Made by a program: the position numbers and the translations under genes
The notes under the pieces: generated by a model
The model's database searches: none
What the model was told of the DNA's origin: nothing
The model's input: only the letters and a program-made list of their open reading frames with translations
Assembly: GCA_009777355.1 (NCBI GenBank)
Contig: WRMA01000003.1
Coordinates: 1-54,492 of the forward strand
Length of the DNA stretch: 54,492 nucleotides
Direction of reading: 5' to 3'
Origin: Oscillospiraceae bacterium
GTDB lineage: Bacteria > Bacillota > Clostridia > Oscillospirales > WRJC01
In this document: positions 18,108 to 26,606 of the stretch, one piece after another
Layout of the letters: each line of letters starts with the position of its first letter
Position numbering within the stretch: the first letter of the stretch is position 1

Positions 18108-18425
18108 TTAATTAATTCGCTTTAACGCAATATCATAAACTTCCTCGTCATTGCGCGCCGCAATAACTATAATCTCCATTATATCGCCTTTGCGAACCAA
18201 TTCGTAAACCACGCGAATACCTAACTTTTTTAAAACTATCTTACATAATCCGGTAAGATTCCGTCCTTGTTTATGACCCAGGGGCTTCCCGTAACCGCCT
18301 TCGTTTTGCGGGAGAGGGTTTTTTGAGACTTTCAGAACAGCTTTGTCAATTTGCTCTAACTGATAGTTATTAAATGCCTTCCGGTCCTTTTTCGCTTCGT
18401 CAGAATATTTAATCCGGTAACTCAT
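18108..18425 (-). CDS. RelE/ParE-superfamily toxin
   Basis: The ORF track starts at 18464, but the ATG at 18425 (MSYRIKYSDEAKKDRKAF) fits the family start and overlaps the antitoxin stop by 17 bases. The protein is then 105 residues. The pattern of basic residues, GIRVVYELV and VIAARNDEEVYDIALKR, is that of RelE/HigB-type ribosome-dependent mRNA interferases. Which codons it would cut is unknown. It follows its antitoxin and both follow thrS, with gaps of 39 bases or less, so the module probably shares a transcript with the synthetase. It could be a retired chromosomal module, but no frameshift or stop is present. Confidence 0.85.
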   Translation of the reverse strand: MSYRIKYSDEAKKDRKAFNNYQLEQIDKAVLKVSKNPLPQNEGGYGKPLGHKQGRNLTGLCKIVLKKLGIRVVYELVRKGDIMEIIVIAARNDEEVYDIALKRIN

Positions 18426-18696
18426 ACTCAAGCTCAACGTCCTCCTCTTCGAGCATACGGTCAATATCTTCGACAGTTAAGCCTCTCTCGGATAAAATCT
18501 CTTCAAAAGACCATTTAATCCCGTTATCATTTTTCTTGCGTTCCGCGGCAAGAGAGATTAAATAATCGTCTTCGTATTCATCGTCAAAATATCTATTATT
18601 TTTTATTATCTTACTTTTGGGATATAATTTCTTGAGATGGATATATGCCGAATTTATATCTGCGTTATCGTCAAAATTTATCGTAATTGAATTCAT
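18409..18696 (-). CDS. Putative antitoxin of the RelE-type pair
   Basis: The small acidic protein of 95 residues (MNSITINFDDNADINS) starts at the ATG with GGGGGAG ten bases upstream, rather than at 18717 as in the ORF track. The C-terminus, LTVEDIDRMLEEEDVELEYELPD in part, is very acidic, as expected for the toxin-wrapping tail of an antitoxin. I do not recognise the DNA-binding fold of the N-terminal half. The assignment rests on size, charge and the overlap with a RelE-family gene. It lies 39 bases after the thrS stop and no separate promoter is evident. Confidence 0.7.
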   Translation of the reverse strand: MNSITINFDDNADINSAYIHLKKLYPKSKIIKNNRYFDDEYEDDYLISLAAERKKNDNGIKWSFEEILSERGLTVEDIDRMLEEEDVELEYELPD

Positions 18697-18735
18697 ATCT
18701 ATCATGCTCCCCCGCAATCCGCGTTAAAATCTTCC

Positions 18736-20535
18736 CTAAATCGCCTTACTGTTCACCTCTTCTAAAACATCCCTGATAAAATCGTCGGCTGCGACAGCCC
18801 CGAGTTCGCCTTTTTTGCGCGACCTCACAGAAACCGTATTATTTTCCAGTTCTTTATCCCCGACTATAAGCATATACGGGATTTTTTCGCTTTGAGCCTC
18901 CCTGATTTTATAGCCGATTTTCTCGTTTCTGTCGTCCACTTCTACCCTCAGACCCAAACCCCGCATCTTTTTATTCAAATCATACGCATAGTCATGCTGA
19001 TTACTGCCAATCGGCAGTATTTTTATTTGAACGGGCGCGAGCCACGCGGGGAACGCTCCGGCATATTTCTCGATTAATAACGCGAGCGTTCTCTCGTAAC
19101 AGCCGATTGAACTCCTGTGAATCACATACGGATTTTTCTTCGTTCCGTCCGAATCGACGTATTCCATACCGAATTTCGACGCAAGCTGAAAATCTATCTG
19201 AAGCGTAATCAGGGTATCTTCTTTTCCGTGGACGTTTTTGATTTGCAAATCGAGTTTCGGCCCGTAAAACGCGGCTTCTCCGTCCGCTTCGTAATAATCG
19301 AGCTTTAAATCGTCCAGTATAACCCTCATTCTGTCCTGTACCCTCTCCCATTCGTCCGAATCGCCGATATATTTATCTTTATTATTCGCGTCCCATTTGG
19401 AAAATCTGTAGCTTATATCCTCTTCAAGTCCTAGGGTCGTAAGCATAAATCTCGCCAAATCCAGACAGCCGGCAAACTCTTCCTCAAGCTGGTCGTCGCG
19501 GCAGGCGATATGACCCTCCGACAGGGTAAACTGCCTGACCCTTATAAGTCCGTGCATTTCCCCAGACGCTTCATTCCTGAAAAGATAGGAAGTTTCGTTG
19601 AATCTCATAGGCAAATCCCTGTAACTGCGCATTTTAGCCAGATAATACTGAAACTGGAACGGACAAGTCATAGGACGCAGAGCTAACGCTTCTTTTTTCT
19701 CCTGAACGCCGGTATTCCCGCCGTCCGCGTCTATCGCGTCGCCTACGCTGAACATACCGTCTCTGTAATGCTCCCAGTGCCCCGAGATTTTATACAAATC
19801 GCTTTTAGCCATAAACGGGGTCTTCGTCAATAAATACCCTCTCTTTTCTTCTTCGTCCTCGACGAATCTCTGAAGAATCTGTAAAACTTTCGCGCCTTTC
19901 GGCATCATAATCGGCAGTCCCTGACCTATATAATCGACTGTCGTAAAAAGCTCAAGCTCCCTGCCGATTTTATTATGGTCTCTCCTCTTCGCTTCTTCCA
20001 GCCGTTCGAGATATTCGTCAAGCGCGGCTTTATTCGGGTAAGAAACCCCGTAAATCCTCGTCAGCATTTTATTTTTTTCGCTGCCTTTCCAGTACGCGCC
20101 CGTCGCGTTCAATAATTTAAACGCCTTAACCGAACTCGTATAGTCAAGATGGGGGCCCGCGCACAAATCGACAAAATCTCCCTGTTCATAAAAAGAAACC
20201 TCCTCGCCCTCGTCCAAATCCCCGATTAACTCTATTTTATAAACCTCGCCTTTCTCCCGCATTAATTTTACGGCTTCTTCTTTCGGGAGGACAAATCTCT
20301 TTAATTTTAAATTTTCTTTTATTATTTTCTTCATCTCGATTTCGATTTTTTCCAAATCTTCAGGCGAGAACGGTTTTTCAACGTCGAAATCGTAATAGAA
20401 CCCGTTATCTATCGCCGGACCGATTGCAAGTTTCGCGTCCGGATATAATCTTTTCACGGCCTGAGCGAGAATATGCGCCGAAGTATGCCGGAAGATTTTC
20501 CTGTCTTCGGGCAGTTCAAAATTAATCTTACTCAT
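18736..20535 (-). CDS. thrS: Threonine--tRNA ligase lacking the N-terminal TGS domain
   Basis: Class II synthetase that charges tRNA-Thr. The 599 residues begin directly at the editing (N2) domain: HTSAHILAQA with the HxxxH site near residue 17 and CAGPHLDYT near 125. The catalytic core with RPMTCPFQFQYY and the C-terminal anticodon-binding domain follow. Common ThrRS proteins are about 640 residues and start with a TGS domain of about 60, which is missing. The upstream gene ends 31 bases before the start, so the domain cannot be hidden there. No T-box leader or own promoter fits in that gap. It therefore appears to be transcribed from the HepT-MntA promoter. Confidence 0.95.
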   Translation of the reverse strand: MSKINFELPEDRKIFRHTSAHILAQAVKRLYPDAKLAIGPAIDNGFYYDFDVEKPFSPEDLEKIEIEMKKIIKENLKLKRFVLPKEEAVKLMREKGEVYKIELIGDLDEGEEVSFYEQGDFVDLCAGPHLDYTSSVKAFKLLNATGAYWKGSEKNKMLTRIYGVSYPNKAALDEYLERLEEAKRRDHNKIGRELELFTTVDYIGQGLPIMMPKGAKVLQILQRFVEDEEEKRGYLLTKTPFMAKSDLYKISGHWEHYRDGMFSVGDAIDADGGNTGVQEKKEALALRPMTCPFQFQYYLAKMRSYRDLPMRFNETSYLFRNEASGEMHGLIRVRQFTLSEGHIACRDDQLEEEFAGCLDLARFMLTTLGLEEDISYRFSKWDANNKDKYIGDSDEWERVQDRMRVILDDLKLDYYEADGEAAFYGPKLDLQIKNVHGKEDTLITLQIDFQLASKFGMEYVDSDGTKKNPYVIHRSSIGCYERTLALLIEKYAGAFPAWLAPVQIKILPIGSNQHDYAYDLNKKMRGLGLRVEVDDRNEKIGYKIREAQSEKIPYMLIVGDKELENNTVSVRSRKKGELGAVAADDFIRDVLEEVNSKAI

Positions 20536-20566
20536 AAATATATATACACTCCTGATTTTTTTAAAT

Positions 20567-20875
20567 TTATTTTTGATATATGGTCACGCCGATTCTGTCT
20601 ATATGCTCTTTGAGGTTTTTATTTTTTATGCAGTCGTACGCCGCGACGTCAAATTTATAAGGCGTAGGCAGAATATCGAGCTGTTCGTATACTCTATGGG
20701 CTTCGATGAAATCCAAACCGCCGAAAAGAGCAATATCTATATCCGAATATCTTCTGTAATTTCCTTTCGCCCTTGAACCGTATACAACGGCTTTTGAAAT
20801 TTTTTCGTTATAGCGCATGACTTTTATAATAGATTCCAGAACATTTTCCGGAAGTCCTATATTAATCGTTTCCAA
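20567..20875 (-). CDS. mntA: MntA-type minimal nucleotidyltransferase (antitoxin of HepT)
   Basis: The 102-residue protein has the exact GS-X10-DxD signature (GSRAKGNYRRYSDID) of minimal nucleotidyltransferases. In characterised HepT/MntA modules this protein adds AMP to a tyrosine of the HEPN toxin and so silences it. It lies 5 bases downstream of the HEPN gene and 31 bases ahead of thrS. All catalytic aspartates that can be judged are present. The pair is sometimes annotated HI0073/HI0074. Confidence 0.88.
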   Translation of the reverse strand: METINIGLPENVLESIIKVMRYNEKISKAVVYGSRAKGNYRRYSDIDIALFGGLDFIEAHRVYEQLDILPTPYKFDVAAYDCIKNKNLKEHIDRIGVTIYQK

Positions 20876-20880
20876 AATTA

Positions 20881-21315
20881 TTACTCCACAACTTTCGATA
20901 AAAAATAAAAATATATTTTGTCCAGTTCACGCGTGTAATCTCCAACAATATCCGCGGTTATTTTTTTAAACTTCTCATAATCGTAGCTATGCGCCATGAC
21001 GTTGCGCGCTTCAAGCATATCTATGAAAACCTGAGCGTCGGTTTCAGCGGCGTCGAAAATACCGGATTCCGCGCACTCTTTTATGACTTTACGCGGAGAG
21101 GCTTCAGTCAGCTTCAAACCCTCGTATTCCAGATAATCTTTAAGGGTTTTCCACGCCAGTTCAAACGTAAAAATAAATCTTCCGACTATTAATTCACACT
21201 CTTCATCTGAAAAATCTTCCGCAGACTTGCTTTCCGCAATCGAGCGCAGCAGGGAAAAAGCGCGCCCGAAATTCTGAAAACGCTGCTTCCAGCGAATATC
21301 TTCGTTTAAATCCAA
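20881..21315 (-). CDS. hepT: HepT-type HEPN ribonuclease toxin (HI0074 family)
   Basis: The ORF track begins at 21381. However, GAGGGGGG followed after 9 bases by TTG at 21315 gives a protein of 144 residues beginning at DLNEDIRWKQRF, the usual HI0074 length, so I choose this TTG start. The active-site motif R-X4-H-X-Y is intact as RNVMAHSYD, including the tyrosine that MntA modifies. Related HepT proteins are RNases that attack tRNA or other RNA. The gene is first in the run hepT-mntA-thrS and has a consensus promoter. Both key motifs are intact, so the module looks functional. Confidence 0.85.
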   Translation of the reverse strand: MDLNEDIRWKQRFQNFGRAFSLLRSIAESKSAEDFSDEECELIVGRFIFTFELAWKTLKDYLEYEGLKLTEASPRKVIKECAESGIFDAAETDAQVFIDMLEARNVMAHSYDYEKFKKITADIVGDYTRELDKIYFYFLSKVVE

Positions 21316-21352
21316 CCCAATCAACCCCCCTCGTAAAAAACGGCGATACTGT

Positions 21353-21381
21353 ATTTTAACATTAAAAATAATTTTTGTCAA
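21353..21381 (-). promoter_or_regulatory. Promoter of hepT-mntA-thrS (and probably the RelE pair)
   Basis: On the minus strand TTGACA (21381-21376) is followed after 17 bases by TAAAAT (21358-21353), about 38 bases before the chosen hepT start. It is the only good promoter seen between here and the end of the toxin gene at 18108. Confidence 0.7.
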
Positions 21382-21463
21382 CTTAATAAACCCTGTTTTT
21401 TTATAAAAATAAGCCTCTGAAAATAAAATTTATACGATTATTCTATATTTTTGCAATTATCTC

Positions 21464-21493
21464 TTGACATTATGTATCGTTGTGTGGTAGAAT
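21464..21493 (+). promoter_or_regulatory. Promoter of the str (rpsL) operon
   Basis: TTGACA (21464-21469) is followed after 18 bases by TAGAAT (21488-21493), about 55 bases ahead of the L7Ae-like gene. Confidence 0.75.
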
Positions 21494-21547
21494 ATCAGGG
21501 CGTATTGTTATTTTTGCATTATATAATTGAGGAAAATTAATATTTTT

Positions 21548-21799
21548 ATGGATATAACCCGAATTTCAGACGCTGAAAAAGTCGTCGGTTTTAACCAGAC
21601 AAAAAAAGCCGTAATAAACGGCAGGGCCGAAAAAGTCTTCGCCGCCAACGACGCGGACGAACAGTTCCTTCTTCAAATAAGAAGGCTGTGCGAAGAAAAA
21701 CCCGTCGCGCTCGACGAGAGCATGACGATGGCGCAGCTCGGCTCGGCTTGCAGAATCGACGTCGGCTGCGCGGTGTGCGCGATTATCGCGCGCGCATGA
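21548..21799 (+). CDS. L7Ae/L30e-family ribosome-associated protein
   Basis: The ORF track uses a TTG at 21527, but the ATG at 21548 (MDITRISDAEK) gives an 83-residue protein of the YbxF/L7Ae-like size. VVGFNQTKKAVINGRAEKVFAANDAD and SACRIDVGCAVCAII fit this K-turn RNA-binding family. Genes of this kind stand directly before rpsL in many Firmicutes. The C-terminal GCAVCAI replaces the more usual GIACGAA-type stretch. GAGG lies rather far (15 bases) from the ATG. First gene of the str operon here. Confidence 0.85.
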   Translation: MDITRISDAEKVVGFNQTKKAVINGRAEKVFAANDADEQFLLQIRRLCEEKPVALDESMTMAQLGSACRIDVGCAVCAIIARA

Positions 21800-21898
21800 C
21801 AGAAAAACACTTTTGAAACAACCTGAAATTTAAATCTTAAATTTCTGTTTGTATAAATTAAATTATCTATTATAAAAGAAAGAGAGGTGAAAAATTGC

Positions 21899-22321
21899 GT
21901 GCCGACTTTTAACCAGTTAGTAAGACGCGGAAGGGAAAAATCCGTTTTCAAGTCGAAGTCTCCCGTTCTTCAGAGGAGCGTGAATCTAAAGAAAAATATT
22001 ACGATAGATTTGCCTTCGCCGCAGAAAAGGGGCGTTTGCACGAAAGTGCAGACTAAAACTCCGAGGAAGCCGAACTCCGCCCTGCGCAAGGTCGCGAGGG
22101 TGAGGAGCGTAAACGGAATGGAGGTCTGGGGATATATCCCGGGAATAGGGCATAATCTGCAGGAGCACTCGGTCGTCCTTCTGAGAGGCGGAAGAGTCCG
22201 CGACCTGCCGGGGGTGCGTTACCATATCGTTAGGGGAACGCTCGACACACAGGGAGTCGCGAACCGTAAGCAGGGCCGTTCCAAATACGGCGCGAAGAGA
22301 GCGAAAGCCGCGGGCAGATAA
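21899..22321 (+). CDS. rpsL: 30S ribosomal protein S12
   Basis: S12 lines the decoding centre. The proper start is the GTG at 21899 (GTG CCG ACT TTT, protein [11 protein letters not shown]) with GAGAGGTGA upstream, not 21887 as in the ORF track. This gives 140 residues, the usual Firmicute length with the insert before PQKRGVCT. Remarkably, [11 protein letters not shown] has Arg at residue 56, and GGRVRDLPG has Arg at residue 101. These are the two lysines (43 and 88 in Mycobacterium numbering) whose change to Arg gives streptomycin resistance. The DNA codons are AGG and CGC, so this is not a reading error. Confidence 0.97.
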   Translation: MPTFNQLVRRGREKSVFKSKSPVLQRSVNLKKNITIDLPSPQKRGVCTKVQTKTPRKPNSALRKVARVRSVNGMEVWGYIPGIGHNLQEHSVVLLRGGRVRDLPGVRYHIVRGTLDTQGVANRKQGRSKYGAKRAKAAGR

Positions 22322-22488
22322 AAGATTTCCAAAACAGAATAATTGGCGCGCTGAATAATTTAGTTTATATAAGCAGTAATTATACGGACGCCGAACGGCC
22401 GCGGAGATTTCATTTAATAAATCTTATATAAATCTGCCGCGCCGAAGTACCAATGAATTCAAAAATATTTGTGAAGGAGGGAAGAAGT

Positions 22489-22959
22489 GTGCCGAGAAGA
22501 GGTAATGTTCCTAAAAGAGACGTTTTGCCGGACCCGTTATATAATTCGAAATTAGTTACCAAGCTGATAAATAATATAATGCTCGACGGCAAAAAAGGCA
22601 TAGCGCAGACTATCGTTTACGACGCTTTTAAAACGGTCGAGTCGAAATCCGGGAAAAACCCGCTTGAAGCGTTCCAGAGCGCGCTCGATAATATAATGCC
22701 GTCTCTCGAAGTTAAGGCGAGAAGAATGGGCGGTTCGACTTATCAGGTTCCTATGGAAGTGCGCAACGAGAGAAGACAGACCCTCGGGCTGCGCTGGATA
22801 ACGGCGTTCTCGAGAGCGAGAGGCGAGAAGAAAATGAGCGACAGGCTCGCGGGGGAGATACTCGACGCGATTAACAACGCGGGAGCGTCCGTGAAGAGAC
22901 GGGACGATATGCACAGAATGGCGGAGGCCAACAGGGCTTTCGCGCACTACAGATGGTGA
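22489..22959 (+). CDS. rpsG: 30S ribosomal protein S7
   Basis: S7 nucleates assembly of the 16S 3' domain and contacts the E site. The start is the GTG at 22489 (protein [16 protein letters not shown]) with GGAGGG eight bases upstream. The ORF-track start at 22453 would add 12 residues not found in the family. The 156-residue protein has the typical core [17 protein letters not shown] and the C-terminal [12 protein letters not shown]. Like rpsL it uses GTG followed by CCG. The 167-base gap from rpsL is long and holds no gene. The short GC palindrome behind the stop resembles part of the R1 core. Confidence 0.97.
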   Translation: MPRRGNVPKRDVLPDPLYNSKLVTKLINNIMLDGKKGIAQTIVYDAFKTVESKSGKNPLEAFQSALDNIMPSLEVKARRMGGSTYQVPMEVRNERRQTLGLRWITAFSRARGEKKMSDRLAGEILDAINNAGASVKRRDDMHRMAEANRAFAHYRW

Positions 22960-23017
22960 TTTATCAGGGCGCGCAGCGCGCGTCCGCAGCAGAAAGAGAA
23001 AGAGAGAAGATTTTTTC

Positions 23018-25084
23018 ATGCCACGAGAATACAGCTTGGAAAATACCCGCAATATAGGTATAATGGCTCATATTGACGCCGGTAAGACCACTACGAGCGA
23101 GCGTATTTTATATTACACGGGAAAAACGCACAGGGTCGGCGAGGTTCACGACGGCGCGGCCACGATGGACTGGATGGAGCTTGAACAGGAGAGGGGCATA
23201 ACGATAACGTCGGCCGCCACTACCTGTTTCTGGAAAGATAACAGAATAAATATAATAGACACGCCGGGGCACGTTGATTTCACGGTCGAGGTCGAAAGGT
23301 CTCTGCGGGTTCTTGACGGAGCCGTGACCGTTTTCTGCGCTAAGGGCGGCGTCGAGCCTCAGTCCGAGACCGTCTGGAGACAGGCGGACAGATACGGGGT
23401 TCCCCGGATGGCCTATGTGAACAAGATGGATATAACGGGAGCGAATTTTTTCCGGGTTGTTTCTATGATGAAGGACCGGCTCAAAGCGAACGCCGTGCCG
23501 ATTCAAATCCCGGTAGGTTCGGAAGAAAATTTCAGGGGAATAATAGATATCGTCGAGATGAAGTCCTATATTTACGAAGACGAGATGGGCGTTAATATCA
23601 CGGTCGGGGAGATTCCGGAGGATTATATCGACAAGGCCCTCGAATACAGGGCGTCGATGGTCGAAGCGATCGCGGACGCGACTGAAGAGATTCTCGAAAA
23701 ATATCTTGAAGGAAACGAGCTGACCGAAGAAGAAATCAAGAGCGCGATAAGGCTGAACTCTATTTCCGGTAAAATAGTGCCGGTGGTGTGCGGAACGTCC
23801 TATAAAAACAAGGGCGTTCAGAAGCTTCTGGACGCGATTATAGACTATATGCCCTCGCCGGTCGATATTCCGGACGTTACGGGAATAAATCCCAGAAACG
23901 AAAAAGAAGAAACGAGAAAGACCTCGGATTCCGAATCTTTCGCCGCTCTCGCGTTTAAAATCGCGACGGACGAGTTCTTCGGCAGGCTGTGCTTTATAAG
24001 GGTATACTCGGGGACTATTAAGACCGGAGCGACTGTCTATAACGCGACGAAAGGCGAGAGGGAGCGTCTGGGAAGGCTGGTTCTGATGCACTCTAACCAC
24101 AGGCAGGACGTCGACCAGATTTACGCCGGGGATATCGCCGCAATCGCGGGAGTGAAGCACACGACGACGGGAGATACCCTGTGTATCGAAAATTCGCAGA
24201 TCGTTCTGGAGTCCATGGACTTTCCCGAACCGGTCATAAGAATCTCGATAGAGCCCAAAACTAAAGACGGCGAGAATAAAATGGGCATAGCCCTCGCGAA
24301 ACTCGCCGAGGAAGACCCGACGTTTAAAAGCTATACCGATAAAGACACGGGGCAGACGATTATCGCCGGAATGGGCGAGCTGCACCTCGAGATTATAGTC
24401 GGCAGGCTGCTGCGCGAGTTCAAAGTCGAGGCGAATATCGGAAAACCCCACGTGTCGTATAAAGAAACGGTGAAAAAGAGCGCGACGTCCGATATGAAAT
24501 ACGCGAGGCAGACGGGCGGCAGAGGTCAGTACGCCCACGTTAAGATTATGCTTGAACCTAACGAACCGGGGAAAGGCTACGAGTTTATAAACAAAATCGT
24601 CGGGGGAGTCGTTCCCAAAGAGTATATTCCGGCGGTAGACGCGGGAATACAGGGAGCGATGGACGCGGGGGTTTTAGCGGGATACAACGTCGTGGACGTA
24701 AAGGTAACGCTTCTCGACGGGTCTTACCACGAAGTCGATTCGAGCGACCTTGCGTTCAAAATCGCGGGGTCTATGGCGTTTAAAGAAGCGATGGGCAAGG
24801 CTATGCCGGTTCTCACCGAACCCGTGATGAAAGTCGCGGTGACGGTTCCCGACGATTACGTCGGCGACGTTCTGGGGGATTTGTCTTTAAGGCGCAGTTC
24901 CATACAGGGACTGGAAGCGGCGTCCGGCGCGCAGCAGGTCAACGCGACCGTGCCCCTCGCCGAGATGTTCGGCTATGTAAACGACCTGCGTTCGAGAACC
25001 CAGGGAAGAGGAACTTATACTATGGAGCCGAGCCATTACGAAGAAGTTCCGAATAATATCCAGGAAAAGCTCATAAACAAATAA
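23018..25084 (+). CDS. fusA: Elongation factor G
   Basis: Translocation GTPase of 688 residues. The G1 motif [14 protein letters not shown] is near residue 17, switch I with [11 protein letters not shown]3 DTPGHVDF, and [10 protein letters not shown] as G4. Domains II-V follow, with [10 protein letters not shown] in domain IV and RRSSIQGLE near the end. Length and order are standard and there is no sign of an EF-G2-type or tetracycline-resistance paralogue. It is the third core gene of the str operon. It is followed by 209 bases holding the R2b palindrome before tuf. Confidence 0.98.
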   Translation: MPREYSLENTRNIGIMAHIDAGKTTTSERILYYTGKTHRVGEVHDGAATMDWMELEQERGITITSAATTCFWKDNRINIIDTPGHVDFTVEVERSLRVLDGAVTVFCAKGGVEPQSETVWRQADRYGVPRMAYVNKMDITGANFFRVVSMMKDRLKANAVPIQIPVGSEENFRGIIDIVEMKSYIYEDEMGVNITVGEIPEDYIDKALEYRASMVEAIADATEEILEKYLEGNELTEEEIKSAIRLNSISGKIVPVVCGTSYKNKGVQKLLDAIIDYMPSPVDIPDVTGINPRNEKEETRKTSDSESFAALAFKIATDEFFGRLCFIRVYSGTIKTGATVYNATKGERERLGRLVLMHSNHRQDVDQIYAGDIAAIAGVKHTTTGDTLCIENSQIVLESMDFPEPVIRISIEPKTKDGENKMGIALAKLAEEDPTFKSYTDKDTGQTIIAGMGELHLEIIVGRLLREFKVEANIGKPHVSYKETVKKSATSDMKYARQTGGRGQYAHVKIMLEPNEPGKGYEFINKIVGGVVPKEYIPAVDAGIQGAMDAGVLAGYNVVDVKVTLLDGSYHEVDSSDLAFKIAGSMAFKEAMGKAMPVLTEPVMKVAVTVPDDYVGDVLGDLSLRRSSIQGLEAASGAQQVNATVPLAEMFGYVNDLRSRTQGRGTYTMEPSHYEEVPNNIQEKLINK

Positions 25085-25104
25085 TAGTTAATAAAAATTA
25101 AAAA

Positions 25105-25196
25105 ATTGTAGGGAACGGATTTATCCGTTCCGCAACGCAGATAAATATAATTTATAATTTCTTGTTTTCACGGAACGCATAAATGCGTTCCCTACA
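25105..25196. repeat. Palindromic element R2b (92 bp) between fusA and tuf
   Basis: The left arm ATTGTAGGGAACGGATTTAT and the right arm ATAAATGCGTTCCCTACAG are like R2a. One sub-palindrome has changed consistently on both halves (GGAACGGATTTATCCGTTCC), so the hairpin is kept. It sits inside the fusA-tuf gap and could stall or cleave the operon transcript. That effect is inference. Confidence 0.83.
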
Positions 25197-25293
25197 GGCA
25201 AAAATCCAACCCGTTGTTCGCATTAATAATTAAAATAATTAAAATAATATTTAAAGCTTAAATTTAAATAGTTTAAAGGAGGAAAACTTTAAC

Positions 25294-26499
25294 ATGGCAA
25301 AAGCTAAATTTGAAAGAACCAAGCCCCACGTAAATATAGGAACCGTAGGTCACGTCGACCACGGTAAGACCACGCTTACGGCGGCAATCACCAAGACACT
25401 GGCTATGGCTGACGGCATAAACGAATTTATGAGATACGACCAAATCGACAACGCTCCCGAGGAAAAAGCGAGAGGTATTACAATCAACACGAGACACGTA
25501 GAGTATCAGACCGAGAACAGACACTACGCGCACGTCGACTGTCCCGGGCACGCGGACTATATCAAGAACATGATTACCGGCGCGGCCCAGATGGACGGGG
25601 CGATACTCGTCGTCGGAGGAGACGACGGGCCGATGCAGCAGACGAGGGAGCATATACTTCTCGCCCGTCAGGTGGGAGTTCCCTCGATAGTCGTGTTTAT
25701 CAACAAGGCCGACTTAGTCGACGACGAAGAGCTTCTTGACCTGGTCGAAATGGAAATAAGGGATTTATTGAATCAATACGATTTCCCCGGCGACGACACG
25801 CCTATAGTGAGAGGTTCCGCGAGAAACGCTCTCGAAAGCGCGTCGACCGACACGAGCTCTCCCGAGTATAAGTGCGTGCTTGATTTGATGGCCGCGGTGG
25901 ACGCTTTTGTCCCGACTCCCGACAGAGCCGCGGACCTGCCGTTCCTGATGCCTGTCGAGGACGTGTTCTCGATTACGGGAAGAGGAACGGTCGCGACGGG
26001 AAGAGTCGAGAGGGGAACTCTCAAACTCAACGAAGAAATCGAAATCGTCGGGCTTATGGACCAGCCGAGAAAGACAGTCGCTACGGGAATCGAAATGTTC
26101 AGGAAACTTCTCGATTCGACGACCGCGGGAGACAACACGGGTATCCTGCTCAGAGGCGTGAACAAAACCGATATAGAAAGAGGTCAGGTTCTCGCTAAAC
26201 CGGGTACTATCAAGCCTCACAAAAATTTCAAAGGTCAGGTCTATGTTTTAACCGAAAAAGAAGGCGGACGTAAGAAACCGTTCTTTAATAACTACAGACC
26301 GCAGTTCTATTTCAGGACGACCGACGTTACGGGTATAATCACTCTGCCGGAAGACGTCGAAATGTGCAACCCGGGCGACAACGTCGTTATGAGCGTAAGC
26401 TTGATTACGCCGATAGCAATCGAAAAAGGACTGAGATTCGCTATAAGAGAAGGCGGAAGAACGGTAGGTTCGGGCGTCGTCGTTGAAATCGACGAGTAA
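25294..26499 (+). CDS. tuf: Elongation factor Tu
   Basis: The 401-residue GTPase brings aminoacyl-tRNA to the A site. [15 protein letters not shown] near residue 18, [13 protein letters not shown] in switch [13 protein letters not shown] in switch II, and [12 protein letters not shown] as the guanine-specific loop are all in place. The two beta-barrel domains follow, ending in [24 protein letters not shown] precedes the ATG. No other str or S10 operon gene follows. Instead a hairpin repeat and a terminator separate it from a HAD hydrolase. Confidence 0.98.
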   Translation: MAKAKFERTKPHVNIGTVGHVDHGKTTLTAAITKTLAMADGINEFMRYDQIDNAPEEKARGITINTRHVEYQTENRHYAHVDCPGHADYIKNMITGAAQMDGAILVVGGDDGPMQQTREHILLARQVGVPSIVVFINKADLVDDEELLDLVEMEIRDLLNQYDFPGDDTPIVRGSARNALESASTDTSSPEYKCVLDLMAAVDAFVPTPDRAADLPFLMPVEDVFSITGRGTVATGRVERGTLKLNEEIEIVGLMDQPRKTVATGIEMFRKLLDSTTAGDNTGILLRGVNKTDIERGQVLAKPGTIKPHKNFKGQVYVLTEKEGGRKKPFFNNYRPQFYFRTTDVTGIITLPEDVEMCNPGDNVVMSVSLITPIAIEKGLRFAIREGGRTVGSGVVVEIDE

Positions 26500-26500
26500 T

Positions 26501-26534
26501 CTTACTTTTCTTTTTATGAAAAAAGAAAAGTAAG
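26501..26534 (+). repeat. TTACTTTTC hairpin element, copy R6a (behind tuf)
   Basis: CTTACTTTTCTTTTT, a 4-base loop and AAAAAGAAAAGTAAG form a 15-bp perfect stem, followed by GCAAAAGAAAAA. It begins 2 bases behind the tuf stop. Copies with the same stem and the same downstream tail are behind the 32.6-kb ferredoxin gene and over the end of prfB. Confidence 0.85.
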
Positions 26535-26559
26535 CAAAAGAAAAAAGTAAAATTAAAGA

Positions 26560-26590
26560 TTACCCGGTTGAAATAAATCGGGTAATTTTT
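26560..26590 (+). terminator. Rho-independent terminator of the str operon
   Basis: ATTACCCG, a loop and CGGGTAAT followed by TTTTTG. It lies 60 bases behind tuf and just before the HAD hydrolase gene. Confidence 0.7.
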
Positions 26591-26606
26591 GCTTGGGTGA
26601 ATTTTT

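Noticed and set aside
22960-22995. GGGCGCGCAGCGCGCGTCC between rpsG and fusA as another R1 copy
   Set aside because: It matches only one sub-palindrome of the R1 core and has no terminal repeats. It may be a relic but cannot be supported.
23108-24538. 476-codon minus-strand ORF across fusA
   Set aside because: It is the mirror of the EF-G gene in a codon-biased, G-starting frame. The protein is rich in Arg and His, has no known motif and no ribosome binding site.
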